Assembly: GCA_947165485.1 (NCBI GenBank) | Contig: CAMVAP010000002.1 | Coordinates: 39,922 to 103,921, forward strand | DNA from: an uncultured Prevotellaceae bacterium | GTDB lineage: Bacteria > Bacteroidota > Bacteroidia > Bacteroidales > Muribaculaceae | Direction: 5' to 3' | DNA: 64,000 nucleotides | In this document: positions 1-8,279 of the stretch, piece after piece | Layout: every line of letters starts with the position of its first letter | How positions within the stretch are numbered: the stretch's first letter is position 1 | Translations under genes and position numbers: made by a program | Notes under the pieces: generated by a model | Told to the model about the DNA's origin: nothing | Databases searched by the model: none | Seen by the model: only the letters and a program-made list of their open reading frames with translations

Positions 1-1
1 A

Positions 2-1270
2 TGTAGTGTTTGCACCTGTCTGGCTATGATGGCCGGGGTGCCCCAGTCCAACCATGGCTTGCGCCTCCATGTTCCCCAGCAGGAGCGTGTAATGCCAGCA
101 TCGTCAGTATCCAGGGCCCCGTTGAAGGCTGTGAGTGAAAGCCAGATGTCGGGCAGCCGCATCTGTTTCATCCATCAGTATGGATGGGAGGAAAGCCCCA
201 CGGGCGCTGTTCAAGTGGAGCAATATGATCCGTTCAGCATTGGTGGCTGGACCACGATGCTTGCCGAGGGCTCGGAGCAGGGTTACCTGGTGTTGCAGGG
301 CGGAATGACAACCTATGAGGTGGACCAGCCCATCAAGGTTGACTACGAGGCCGGCACAGTGACACTGGAGGCTACCAATGAGCCGTTTGCCACCGTTGAC
401 CTGGGCAGCGAGACCACCAGCAGTGCCGGTGCCACGGTTACTGTCGAGACCATCCAGCATTTCTACCTCGTCAACGAGGCATGGATCATGAATGAGGGCG
501 ATCTGGCCGATGTGGTGGGTCGTATCCTGGATGATGGCTCGATGGTGATTGAGGACGGCTTTGGGTACTATATCGAGGAGGTGAAAACGACCACAATCAC
601 GAGTAAGGGCACGACCCGCGTGATGAGTGACACGACCCGCTCGGTGTCGTTGATTTATCGTGACACCCGCTTGGTGAAGCCCAATGGCAAGCACGAGTTT
701 GTCAACGAGTCCAACGGCGAGACCCGCAGTTGCGATGTATATATGTACCAGTCCAATGACACCGTATATGTGATGAACCTGTATGGCTACGGTTATGGTG
801 AGAACTATATGGTAGTTACCGAGGAGGGAACCATGAGCTATCCGCAGCAGCCCCTGCGTGACATCGTGGATGCCGATTATCCTGGTGGCGACGGCATGTG
901 GTACAACAACTCGGTAGTGGATGGCCAGACGGTTGCCGGTAACGAGGGCGAAGTGACCCCCGAGGCTATCACATGGGGCTTGACCCGTCCTGGCGACAAG
1001 GATGGCTTGTGGTATGGCTGGGACAACAACCGCCTGTACTTTACCGATGGCCAGTCATTTGTCCTTCCTGTTACGACCCTGCGTGGTGACGTGAATAGCA
1101 GTGGCACGGTAGAAATCGCCGATGTCACCTCGCTGATTGACGCCTTGTTGAGTGGCGACCAGAGTCTCATCAACATCAAGAACTCTGATGTCAGCTTGGA
1201 TGGCGAGATCACGATTGGTGATGTGACTTTGCTGATCGACTTCTTGCTGTCGGGCGTATGGCCTAATTGA
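2..1270 (+). CDS. Secreted protein with C-terminal dockerin type I domain (5' partial)
   Basis: The frame is open from the first bases of the window, so the true start lies upstream. The first visible residues (VCTCLAMMAGVPQS) look like the end of a signal peptide. The body is beta-rich with no family I recognise. The last ~60 residues form a dockerin type I pair: two 12-residue calcium-loop repeats, DVNSSGTVEIAD and DVSLDGEITIGD, each followed by a helix of the type LIDALLSG. Dockerins normally bind cohesins, but no cohesin protein is in this window, so the partner is unknown. A hairpin lies 24 bases downstream. Sure of the dockerin; function of the rest unknown. Confidence 0.85.
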   Translation, partial: CSVCTCLAMMAGVPQSNHGLRLHVPQQERVMPASSVSRAPLKAVSESQMSGSRICFIHQYGWEESPTGAVQVEQYDPFSIGGWTTMLAEGSEQGYLVLQGGMTTYEVDQPIKVDYEAGTVTLEATNEPFATVDLGSETTSSAGATVTVETIQHFYLVNEAWIMNEGDLADVVGRILDDGSMVIEDGFGYYIEEVKTTTITSKGTTRVMSDTTRSVSLIYRDTRLVKPNGKHEFVNESNGETRSCDVYMYQSNDTVYVMNLYGYGYGENYMVVTEEGTMSYPQQPLRDIVDADYPGGDGMWYNNSVVDGQTVAGNEGEVTPEAITWGLTRPGDKDGLWYGWDNNRLYFTDGQSFVLPVTTLRGDVNSSGTVEIADVTSLIDALLSGDQSLINIKNSDVSLDGEITIGDVTLLIDFLLSGVWPN

Positions 1271-1293
1271 TCCCCATCAGTATCGATAGAAAA

Positions 1294-1334
1294 CAGGGCA
1301 GGCATCCCGCATTTGAGGCGGGGTGCCTGCCCTG
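1294..1334. terminator. Terminator-like hairpin
   Basis: Arms 1294-1310 and 1318-1334 pair over 17 positions with one G-T wobble and a 7-base loop (atttgag). It sits between the dockerin gene and the phage-type operon. There is no T-tract, so it may be an RNA-stabilising or factor-assisted stop rather than a classical intrinsic terminator. Confidence 0.6.
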
Positions 1335-1359
1335 CTTAGTGCGGCATGTGCTTTTTGGA

Positions 1360-1392
1360 CTTGTGGGGCAGGAAAGGGAAGTGCTACCTTAG
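1360..1392 (+). promoter_or_regulatory. Weak Bacteroides-type promoter candidate for the terminase operon
   Basis: TACCTTAG (1385-1392) differs from the TAnnTTTG -7 consensus at one position. CTTG at 1360-1363 lies 21 bases upstream, where the -33 TTTG box is expected. The next ATG is at 1428. Suggestive only. Confidence 0.3.
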
Positions 1393-1427
1393 TCGGCGAT
1401 TTTTAAAAAAAACAAATTTCTGATATC

Positions 1428-3443
1428 ATGAGAAAACGACAAGAAATGAAAGAAACCCTGGTTATTCCCCAGGGAATGGTGAGCCTTGCCAATGGCGAGG
1501 CAGCACCTTGTGGAACGGCTCGGCAGGCAGTTAACGTGCGCGAGCGTGAGCGTTCGTTGCAGGTGACCGGAGCACCCGCTGTGGTCGGGCAGATTGATGC
1601 GGGCGACCGCTTGCTGCTCATCCACGATGGCCACTATGTGACTTGCAGTGGCCGTGATGTGAAAATTGACGGGATGAGGGTTGTCACCGCGACGGGTGAT
1701 GTCCTGGACGCTCATGTCGTGGGAGGACTTGTTGTGATTGTCACCCGCAGTGGCCTCATCTACTTGAGTCAACGGGACGCGCAATGGGTGGTGCTGGATC
1801 CCCGTGATGCCGTGCCGGTACTCACCTTTGGCGCTACCGTGGGCTCAGTGTCAACCGATCTCCCCGCTTACACCTTTGCCTCCCCCTACAGCCAGTGGCG
1901 GGCACCGCTATCGAGTGTTGACACCAGCGCGCTGGAAGGCTTGTTGCGCTCGTCCTGGACGACATTGAACAACGATTGTCGGGCCGAGGGGCATCACACG
2001 GCTCCCATGCTGGTCCGGTGGGCTGTGCGGCTCAAGGATGGCACTTTCCTGTGGATGAGTGATCCGATGCGGGTGGGGGATGAGACGCTAGCCAATGCCC
2101 AGCGCATCGCTGCCACCGTGACGACAACGAGCAACGCGTTCACGGGCATCGAATCCACGGTGTTAACCCTGTTGCATTATGACCTTGACATCACAGTCGA
2201 ACGGGACATCGCTCCCGAGTGGTTGCCTCTGGTAGAAAGTATTGACGTGTTTGCCACCAGCGAGGCGCAACTCCTCTCGGACAGCCACACGCTGGATTAC
2301 CGTTGCTTGACACGCACGGCGGGCAACCGTGAGTATGTATTGGAAATGGGGCTGGCACGACGCAGTGCGGCAGCCATCGGTGCCCAGTTGTCTTCATCGT
2401 CATGGCGCCTCGTGGCCAGTGCCCCTGTTGCCGTTCACATCACTGGGAGTGATTTTGTTGCCCCGCGGCAGTCACTCACCTTGCCCCCTGACGAGTGCTC
2501 GACTATCGGTGTGATGATGTCGCTCGATGATGTGTCCTGCTCAACCACTGCCGGGGGCAGGCTCTACTGTTGCACCAGTGGCGGTGACATCGTCGTGAGT
2601 GCTCCGGGCAATGCCCTGGTCGAGGTTCACCGCCGTAGCGTGCTGGGCACGTTGCCGTTTGCCCTGTCGGTCATGACGCGCCCCTTGTATTCCAGCGGTT
2701 TTGGCCGTTATCCGGTGTATGTCTTCACTGGCGATGGCATTTATGCTGTACCCCAGACGCCCCAAGGCACCCTGGGCGAAGCGCGGCTGGTGGACCTGAC
2801 GGTTATTGCGGCAGGTGTGCGCCCCGTGGTGGCGGGTCGTGACGTGTGGTTCCTCTCGCGGCATGGTCACTTGTGCCGCTTGGGTGGGTCGCAGGTGGGT
2901 GTTGTGCTGCGTGATGTGGATGTCGTGGCCATGACGTGGTGTAATGCCCATGAGGAGTTGTGGCTATTGCCTTCAAGCGGGCATCCCACCGTGGTGATGA
3001 CCAGCGGCAAGACGAGCCGTCGAACCGTTGCCGCCGTACAACTCTATGGCGACACGTTGCATGCTGTCGCTGTGACCGCTGCGGGCCAAGTGCTTGACCT
3101 GGAGCAGGAAACCCCGTCAATGATGCCCGTGTCGTGGCACAGCCATCCCGTGGCGCTGAATGCGTTGATGGCAGCCGCTGTGCATCGTGTGGTGTGGCAC
3201 ATCACCGGCGATGAGACGGCCCTTACCCTTGCCGTAACGGGGCAGCGCGGCATCATGTCGCAACAACGCCCCATCAGTTCTATGACCGTCAATGGCGCTG
3301 TGGATCAGCCACTTGCCGCTCCAGTGATGGCGGTGAGAGGACGCACGATGTGTCTGGCTCTAGATGGCGAGGCCATGACAGGTACGCTGGTACTGCCGGC
3401 CATCATCTACTGGTCAAAACCATCTGGCAAGTTGAACGTCTAA
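1428..3443 (+). CDS. Phage-associated protein, possible beta-propeller nozzle/head-closure protein
   Basis: 671 residues, no signal peptide or membrane segment, rich in Val, Thr and Ser with repeated short beta-strand blades such as DRLLLIHDGHYV, GRDVWFLSRHGHLCRL and EELWLLPSSGH. I do not recognise a named domain. The link to phage is from context: its stop is only 12 bases before the terminase start, and beta-propeller-like proteins of similar size (T7 gp12, P22 gp10 types) are part of podovirus tails and head closure. The start may be 1428 or the ATG at 1446 (MKETLV). Base use is like the host genes, so any acquisition is old. It could instead be a host-adapted accessory protein. Confidence 0.5.
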   Translation: MRKRQEMKETLVIPQGMVSLANGEAAPCGTARQAVNVRERERSLQVTGAPAVVGQIDAGDRLLLIHDGHYVTCSGRDVKIDGMRVVTATGDVLDAHVVGGLVVIVTRSGLIYLSQRDAQWVVLDPRDAVPVLTFGATVGSVSTDLPAYTFASPYSQWRAPLSSVDTSALEGLLRSSWTTLNNDCRAEGHHTAPMLVRWAVRLKDGTFLWMSDPMRVGDETLANAQRIAATVTTTSNAFTGIESTVLTLLHYDLDITVERDIAPEWLPLVESIDVFATSEAQLLSDSHTLDYRCLTRTAGNREYVLEMGLARRSAAAIGAQLSSSSWRLVASAPVAVHITGSDFVAPRQSLTLPPDECSTIGVMMSLDDVSCSTTAGGRLYCCTSGGDIVVSAPGNALVEVHRRSVLGTLPFALSVMTRPLYSSGFGRYPVYVFTGDGIYAVPQTPQGTLGEARLVDLTVIAAGVRPVVAGRDVWFLSRHGHLCRLGGSQVGVVLRDVDVVAMTWCNAHEELWLLPSSGHPTVVMTSGKTSRRTVAAVQLYGDTLHAVAVTAAGQVLDLEQETPSMMPVSWHSHPVALNALMAAAVHRVVWHITGDETALTLAVTGQRGIMSQQRPISSMTVNGAVDQPLAAPVMAVRGRTMCLALDGEAMTGTLVLPAIIYWSKPSGKLNV

Positions 3444-3455
3444 CCATCGATATAC

Positions 3456-5348
3456 ATGAATAACACATTATATAATAATATAGAGCGCATCCTGGCCGAG
3501 AATGACCGGCGCAAGGCAGCGCTTGACGATGGTGATGCCTACGACCCGTTGACGGGCGTGGAATGCTGGGGTGATAGAACCCTGGCGGCTGGTTGCCTGG
3601 TGCCGCGTGCCGTGCTCGACCGTTATCCCCAATACGGCCAACTGCCCCGTCTGGAACAGGAAAAGGCGCGCATCACTGAGGACTTTGAATTCTGGTGCGC
3701 ACGCTGCGTCAAGATCCGGGACAAGATGAATGCGCGCGTCGTGCCCTTTGTGCTCAACCGTCCCCAGCGCCGGCTGCTGGGTGTGATGGAGGCACAGCGT
3801 GTGGCGGGCCGCCCGGTGAGGGTCATTCTCCTGAAGGCGCGCCAGTGGGGCGGCTCCACACTGGTGCAGATGTACATGGCCTGGATGCAGCTGGTGCGCC
3901 ACAAGGGGATGAACAGCCTCATCTGCGGCCACAAGCAGGCCACGAGCAAGAGCATCAAGCGCATGTATAACTTGTTGTTGCAACGTTACCCGCCCGAGTT
4001 TCTTGAGGACGAGAAAGAGCCCCTGCGTTTCACCAAGCTGGAGGGGCAGCCCAATGTGCAGGAAATCAAGCAACGTGATGCCCTGATCATCACCGGCAGT
4101 GCCCGTAGCGAGGATGGCGTGAGGGGTTTTGACATCGCGATGGCCCACTTGAGCGAGGTCGCCTTCTGGATGAGCAGCACTAGGCATGACCCCGACGATG
4201 TGGTGCGCAGCGTGTGTGGCAGCATAGCCCTCAAGCCCGACACCGTGATTGTGCTGGAATCGACTGCCGATGGGGTGGGGAGCTTCTTTCATGACGAGTG
4301 GATGCGTGCCGTGACTGGCCGTAGCGACAAGGTGCCCGTGTTTGTGCCATGGCACGAGATTGGTATCTACAAGAAGGCTGTTGACGACGTGGAGGCGCTG
4401 TGGAAGGGGATGGACAAGTATGAGCGCCAGTTGTGGGAGGACGGTCGCACCCTGGAACAGATCAACTGGTATCACTACAAGCGGCGCGAATACCGCTCCC
4501 ACGAGTTGATGATGAGTGAGTACCCTGGATCGGCCAGTGAGGCGTTTGCGACATCGGGCAGTAACCCGTTTGCACGTGAGCATCTGGACCGCCTGGAGCA
4601 GGATTGCCATGTCGAGCCTGTGCTGGTGGGCGATATCCAGGCCGACGGGCAGGAAGGACGCGAGGCCAAGGTCAACATCCGCTTGGTCAAGGCATCCAAC
4701 GGACGGCTCAAGGTGTGGGAACTGCCCGAGCGGCGGTCGGCGGTCAAGGTGCGCTATCTCGTGGTCGTGGATGTGGGAGGCCGTTCAGAGTCCAGCGACT
4801 ACTCGGTGATTGCCGTGTGGCGGCAGCCAACGCCCGACCGCAAGCGTGCCATTGTCGCCCAGTGGCGCGGTCACATCGACCACGACGTGCTGGCCTGGAA
4901 AGCGATGCAGCTCGCCAAGTACTACAACGATGCGTTGCTGGTTGTTGAGAGCAACACGCTTACCAACGAGGCCGCGCGCGCCGGCGAGAGCGATTTCATC
5001 ATGGAGAAGGTGTATCAGGCGTATGGCAACGTGTATGAGCGCGCGCCCGGCAAGTTGGGTTTCCACACCAATGTCAAGACCAAGCGCAAAGCGGTGGCCG
5101 AGCTGATCATGGCGCTCAGGGATGGCACCTATCTGGAACGCGACATCGATGCGGTGAACGAGATGCGTGACTATGAGGAGCGCAATGGCCGCTACGGTGC
5201 CCGCCCTGGCAAGCATGACGACATCCTGATGACGCGTGCCATCGGGCTGTGTATCATGAGTGAGCCCCGGGTCAAGCGGGCCATGGAGTACCATAGCCCC
5301 GACAAGTCGATTATCGACGATAGGTGGAGCGCGGAGCCTGTTCGCTGA
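3456..5348 (+). CDS. Phage terminase large subunit (TerL)
   Basis: 630 residues, full length for TerL, the motor that packages DNA into proheads. An N-terminal ATPase has a Walker A-like KARQWGGST at K127-T135 and a Walker B-like stretch DIAMAHLSE at 226-234, with E234 as the likely catalytic carboxylate. The C-terminal RNase H-fold nuclease has its acidic residues in order: D439 (VVVDVGG), E498 (VVESNT) and D588/D589 (GKHDDI). All are present, so the enzyme looks functional. No small terminase or other phage gene lies downstream; a strong terminator follows at 5448. The matching portal and capsid genes are 27 kb away at 32.8-36.1 kb. Ordinary chromosomal genes lie on both sides. Confidence 0.9.
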   Translation: MNNTLYNNIERILAENDRRKAALDDGDAYDPLTGVECWGDRTLAAGCLVPRAVLDRYPQYGQLPRLEQEKARITEDFEFWCARCVKIRDKMNARVVPFVLNRPQRRLLGVMEAQRVAGRPVRVILLKARQWGGSTLVQMYMAWMQLVRHKGMNSLICGHKQATSKSIKRMYNLLLQRYPPEFLEDEKEPLRFTKLEGQPNVQEIKQRDALIITGSARSEDGVRGFDIAMAHLSEVAFWMSSTRHDPDDVVRSVCGSIALKPDTVIVLESTADGVGSFFHDEWMRAVTGRSDKVPVFVPWHEIGIYKKAVDDVEALWKGMDKYERQLWEDGRTLEQINWYHYKRREYRSHELMMSEYPGSASEAFATSGSNPFAREHLDRLEQDCHVEPVLVGDIQADGQEGREAKVNIRLVKASNGRLKVWELPERRSAVKVRYLVVVDVGGRSESSDYSVIAVWRQPTPDRKRAIVAQWRGHIDHDVLAWKAMQLAKYYNDALLVVESNTLTNEAARAGESDFIMEKVYQAYGNVYERAPGKLGFHTNVKTKRKAVAELIMALRDGTYLERDIDAVNEMRDYEERNGRYGARPGKHDDILMTRAIGLCIMSEPRVKRAMEYHSPDKSIIDDRWSAEPVR

Positions 5349-5413
5349 TAGCAGCGACCACGTCAAGGCCCTGCATACTCTTCTCGATAGGCCCAATCAG
5401 TGAGCAAGTTAAC

Positions 5414-5431
5414 AACTTGCGAAACTTAAAT
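5414..5431 (+). repeat. Short dispersed repeat, copy 1
   Basis: The 18 bases aacttgcgaaacttaaat are identical to 50315-50332. The left flank makes a small palindrome (gcaagtt...aacttgc). A looser relative lies at 36385-36417. Function unknown. Confidence 0.6.
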
Positions 5432-5447
5432 AGGCACCAATAAAAAA

Positions 5448-5476
5448 CCGCAGGCATTATGCCCGCGGTTTTTTTT
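5448..5476. terminator. Intrinsic terminator after terL
   Basis: Stem CCGC-GGC / GCC-GCGG (5448-5468) with an ATTAT loop and one internal mismatch, preceded by six A and followed by eight T. It can serve both terL from the left and the minus-strand gene at 5500 from the right. Confidence 0.85.
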
Positions 5477-5499
5477 GATTTTTTCAATGAAGCGATTGC

Positions 5500-6483
5500 T
5501 TACTTGATCACCTTGCAGGTGTTGGTGGTACCATCGTTGTAGGTGGTCACCTTGATGTTAACGCCCTCGAAGGGAACGTTGCTCTCCATACCTGCAACGT
5601 TGTAGTACTTCACGTTGTTGATGGTCTTCTGGGCCAGGTTCTCAACTACAGCACTGCTACCGTACATAGCAACGCGAACATATTTCTGGAAGCGCTGGGT
5701 CTCGTTGTTACCACCAGTGCCATAGATGAAGCGATAATCGTTGGGCTCCCAACCATCGCGAACGGGCTCACGGAGACCGAACTCGGTGTTGGCAATAATC
5801 ATGTCAGCAAACTGACCCTGGGGGTTAACCTGGTTCTTGTTCTGCATAAACAGAGCGAACAAGGGAGCGTCGTCCTTCTTCATGGGACGCTGGTTCTCAG
5901 CATAGAAGTCGCGATAAGCCTTGGCGTTCTTGCCAGAGAAGTGGCAGCCATAACCAGCGTTGTTACCACAAACGATGGTATAAACGCGATACTCAACACC
6001 GTCGATTACCTTACCGTCTTTCTCTTTCCACTCAATGTAAGAAGAAGAGGGCATACGATCGCCAAATTCCTGAGCGATTTCCTCGCCTTCCTCGTCCTCT
6101 TGGGTGGTCAAGATAATCTGCTGAGGCAGATAAATGTCACACTGGAATGAGTTGTAGGTCACCTCGTTATAGAACTCGGTCTCGCCCTTGTTAGTAGCGA
6201 TGGGAGCGAGAGCCTGAATCTTTTCATTCAGATAAATCTCATCGTCATCGAGCCAGAACCAGCATTTTTGGGGAGTACCATCCTGGAACGAAACGGTGTT
6301 GTACTCCTTCATCTCACCATTCAGAGAATACTTGTTGCGTACAAAGAGGTGGTCGTTAGTGGTCTGACCAATCATAGCGGGAGAACCGTCGGAAAGAACT
6401 GCCCACTCGCCTGTCGTAACATCAGCCATAGCAGCCATGCTCATTGATGCAGCGGCAAAAAGAAGTAAATTTTTAATCTTCAT
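5500..6483 (-). CDS. Secreted protein with a recurrent C-terminal tag
   Basis: 327 residues with a clear signal peptide (KIKNLLLFAAASMSMAAMA). The central region is not recognised; it is acidic and aromatic-rich, as in Bacteroidales surface proteins. The last ~40 residues (VKYYNVAGM, then VNIKVTTYNDGTT, then KVIK) closely match the C-termini of the proteins at 15448-17304 and 41782-42981. PorQ of the type IX secretion system is encoded in this window, so I infer that this tail is a T9SS sorting domain of a lineage-specific subtype. Single gene, ends on the shared terminator at 5448. Confidence 0.8.
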   Translation of the reverse strand: MKIKNLLLFAAASMSMAAMADVTTGEWAVLSDGSPAMIGQTTNDHLFVRNKYSLNGEMKEYNTVSFQDGTPQKCWFWLDDDEIYLNEKIQALAPIATNKGETEFYNEVTYNSFQCDIYLPQQIILTTQEDEEGEEIAQEFGDRMPSSSYIEWKEKDGKVIDGVEYRVYTIVCGNNAGYGCHFSGKNAKAYRDFYAENQRPMKKDDAPLFALFMQNKNQVNPQGQFADMIIANTEFGLREPVRDGWEPNDYRFIYGTGGNNETQRFQKYVRVAMYGSSAVVENLAQKTINNVKYYNVAGMESNVPFEGVNIKVTTYNDGTTNTCKVIK

Positions 6484-6760
6484 AATTAAATGAGTTAAAA
6501 TGTTAGTAATAATGTTAATTAATATTTTAATTTTCTATGTTTTCTTTATCATTGGGTTTACCCGCTACCCTCGGTGAAGATGGTAGTGGGGTGATTTGTA
6601 TTTAATATATTGAAAATCAAAGAGTTGCGCTTGAAAAGTGCGTTTTCTCCCGCTTTTCAGACTACAATATTACGAACTTTTTTTGAACTGACAAAATTTT
6701 TTTGAAAAATCGCCCAAAAATCTATTAACAATAGGTCACGAGGTGCCTTGCTGGCATGAA
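6484..6760. other. Intergenic AT-rich stretch, no gene seen
   Basis: Upstream region of the secreted protein at 5500-6483. It holds long A and T runs around 6670-6720. I found no clear TAnnTTTG box on the minus strand and no RNA gene. Confidence 0.4.
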
Positions 6761-6907
6761 TCACCGCTTGATCTTGAATGTGGCAGAGGCCAGCCGGGAC
6801 AGGCGGCGCAGGTTCTTGTACCAGCCGGGTTGGGCGGCAGGCCTGATCTTGTCGATGCGCATTGTCGTGGTGCGCCTGGTGCCGAAGGTGGGTTTGGTCG
6901 GTTTCAT
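6761..6907 (-). CDS. Small basic ORF (48 aa), coupled to the DUF6048 gene
   Basis: Reading on the minus strand from the ATG at 6907, the start overlaps the TGA of the upstream gene as ATGA, the usual sign of translational coupling, and the same overlap links the three genes before it. The product is 48 residues, strongly basic (MKPTKPTFGTRRTT at the start, TFKIKR at the end), with no signal peptide. I recognise no family. Too small for automatic calling, so it may be missing in related annotations. It could be chance, but overlap plus basic composition makes it worth keeping. Confidence 0.5.
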   Translation of the reverse strand: MKPTKPTFGTRRTTTMRIDKIRPAAQPGWYKNLRRLSRLASATFKIKR

Positions 6908-7788
6908 TGTCGTCGAGGGGTTGAAGTGTCATCGCCGGTCTGGCGGTTGCGGCTCATGGGCAAGACGTAGCTGATGCCCAGCGAGAATCCCAATGAACTT
7001 TTCCTGGGTCCATAACCTGGTATGAACCAGGGTCTTGAATGCTCGTTCTTGCCATAGCTGAACAAGCCGTGATACCTGATCATCCATCCCATCGACACGC
7101 GGTTCCACAACTTGACCTTGAGTCCCAGTCCAGCCTCGCCCCACAGGGCGTGGGAGCGCTGGCCCGTGATGGCCGCTTGCAGGTGCTCTTGCCAGTAGTG
7201 GTTAATGTAGTCGATGTCGGTCACGTCCATCGTGAAGGTGCTGTAACCCAGTCTCAAGCCGATAAGCACCTGATAGTCGGGGCTGTTCTTGAACAAGAGG
7301 TTGTAGTTGGCTCCCACCTTGAAGTAGGGCGACGGTTTGCCCTTGTAGGTGAAGTTCTTGTCGTCGGGTGTGTTCTTGGCCCATCCCAGTCCTATCTCGA
7401 CCGTGGGCTGCAAGCGGTTCCACATGTTGAGTGTCGCATTGACATCGGCGCTGGCATAGGTCTGGCCAAAGGCCATGAAGAGCGGTTCAGCCAGGTTGAT
7501 GCCTATCGAGAGGTCGGTCAACAGCGGGTAACGCTTATAGGCGCGGCGCAGCGAGTCCTTGCGCGCCTCGGCAATTGCTGTGGCGGTGTCGCCGGTGATG
7601 TATTGCTGGATGATTTTCTCGTCGGTGCCTTTGGGCGGCGGCTTCACCTGGTTGGTCTGGGGCTTGACGGGCGTGACGTGGCGTTTGTCGGGCTCCTGAG
7701 CGTGGAGGGTGAAGGCTGCCATGATCATCGTCATGAGCATCATTCCCTTGATGGCCTGGTCGAGAATATGTGTGAAACGGATCCTCAT
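6904..7788 (-). CDS. DUF6048 family outer-membrane beta-barrel-like protein
   Basis: 294 residues. A hydrophobic segment with an AFTLHAQ cleavage site precedes a Pro/Lys-rich linker (to ~residue 60) and a C-terminal domain of alternating beta strands (LSIGINLAEPLFMAFGQ, VEIGLGWAKN, LIGLRLGYSTF) ending in LGFSLGISYVLPM, typical of an 8-10 strand outer-membrane barrel. The DUF6048 name is from recall of the Bacteroidales pairing with DUF6452. The start overlaps the stop of the DUF6452 gene by 4 bases. Role unknown, probably envelope maintenance. Confidence 0.75.
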   Translation of the reverse strand: MRIRFTHILDQAIKGMMLMTMIMAAFTLHAQEPDKRHVTPVKPQTNQVKPPPKGTDEKIIQQYITGDTATAIAEARKDSLRRAYKRYPLLTDLSIGINLAEPLFMAFGQTYASADVNATLNMWNRLQPTVEIGLGWAKNTPDDKNFTYKGKPSPYFKVGANYNLLFKNSPDYQVLIGLRLGYSTFTMDVTDIDYINHYWQEHLQAAITGQRSHALWGEAGLGLKVKLWNRVSMGWMIRYHGLFSYGKNEHSRPWFIPGYGPRKSSLGFSLGISYVLPMSRNRQTGDDTSTPRRQ

Positions 7789-8279
7789 AGCTGGAAATCA
7801 CTGAAGTAGATGCGCAGGGCGGGTGACTTGGAGTTGGTGACGGTGGTGGTCATCATCACAACCGAGTCGATGCCGTTGCAGGTGTATTCCACGCGCTTGA
7901 TGTTGAAGTTGTACATCGCGCCACACTCGATCGAGTGGAAGAACGGCACCGCATCATAGCTGAAGGTCACCGTGTCGTGCAACACGGCACTGTAACTGCC
8001 GTTCTCCACCTGGCGGGAGATGGTGAACGCGGTACTGCCCACGCTGGCACGCAGGGGCAGGTAAATCTCGTTGAGGGTCGAGGAACTGGCCAGCAGGCTG
8101 TCGCCGGGAACATCGAGGCCCATGATGGTCAATCCGCTCACCTGCTGTTGCTTCTCTCCCAGGTAGAAGGTGGCAAGGGGCAGGCTGCTCACGTTGTCAT
8201 AGCAGGTGTCATCGCTGCATGAGCCCAGGCATGGCCCCATGACCAGCAACAAGGCGGCTATGTGTAGCAGGCGCTTCAT
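7785..8279 (-). CDS. DUF6452 family lipoprotein
   Basis: 164 residues with a lipoprotein signal peptide (LLLVMGPCLGSC, cysteine 21 the likely lipidated residue), followed by two Cys (CSDDTCYDN) and a small beta-sandwich-like domain. It overlaps both neighbours by 4 bases (glycosyltransferase upstream, DUF6048 downstream), so the three are co-translated. DUF6452 and DUF6048 are normally adjacent in Bacteroidales, which supports a joint envelope role. No enzyme motif seen. Confidence 0.75.
   Translation of the reverse strand: MKRLLHIAALLLVMGPCLGSCSDDTCYDNVSSLPLATFYLGEKQQQVSGLTIMGLDVPGDSLLASSSTLNEIYLPLRASVGSTAFTISRQVENGSYSAVLHDTVTFSYDAVPFFHSIECGAMYNFNIKRVEYTCNGIDSVVMMTTTVTNSKSPALRIYFSDFQL

Noticed and set aside
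3468..4610. A 380-codon frame antisense to terL
   Set aside because: The terminase frame has all catalytic motifs; the antisense product is His/Leu-rich with no family features.
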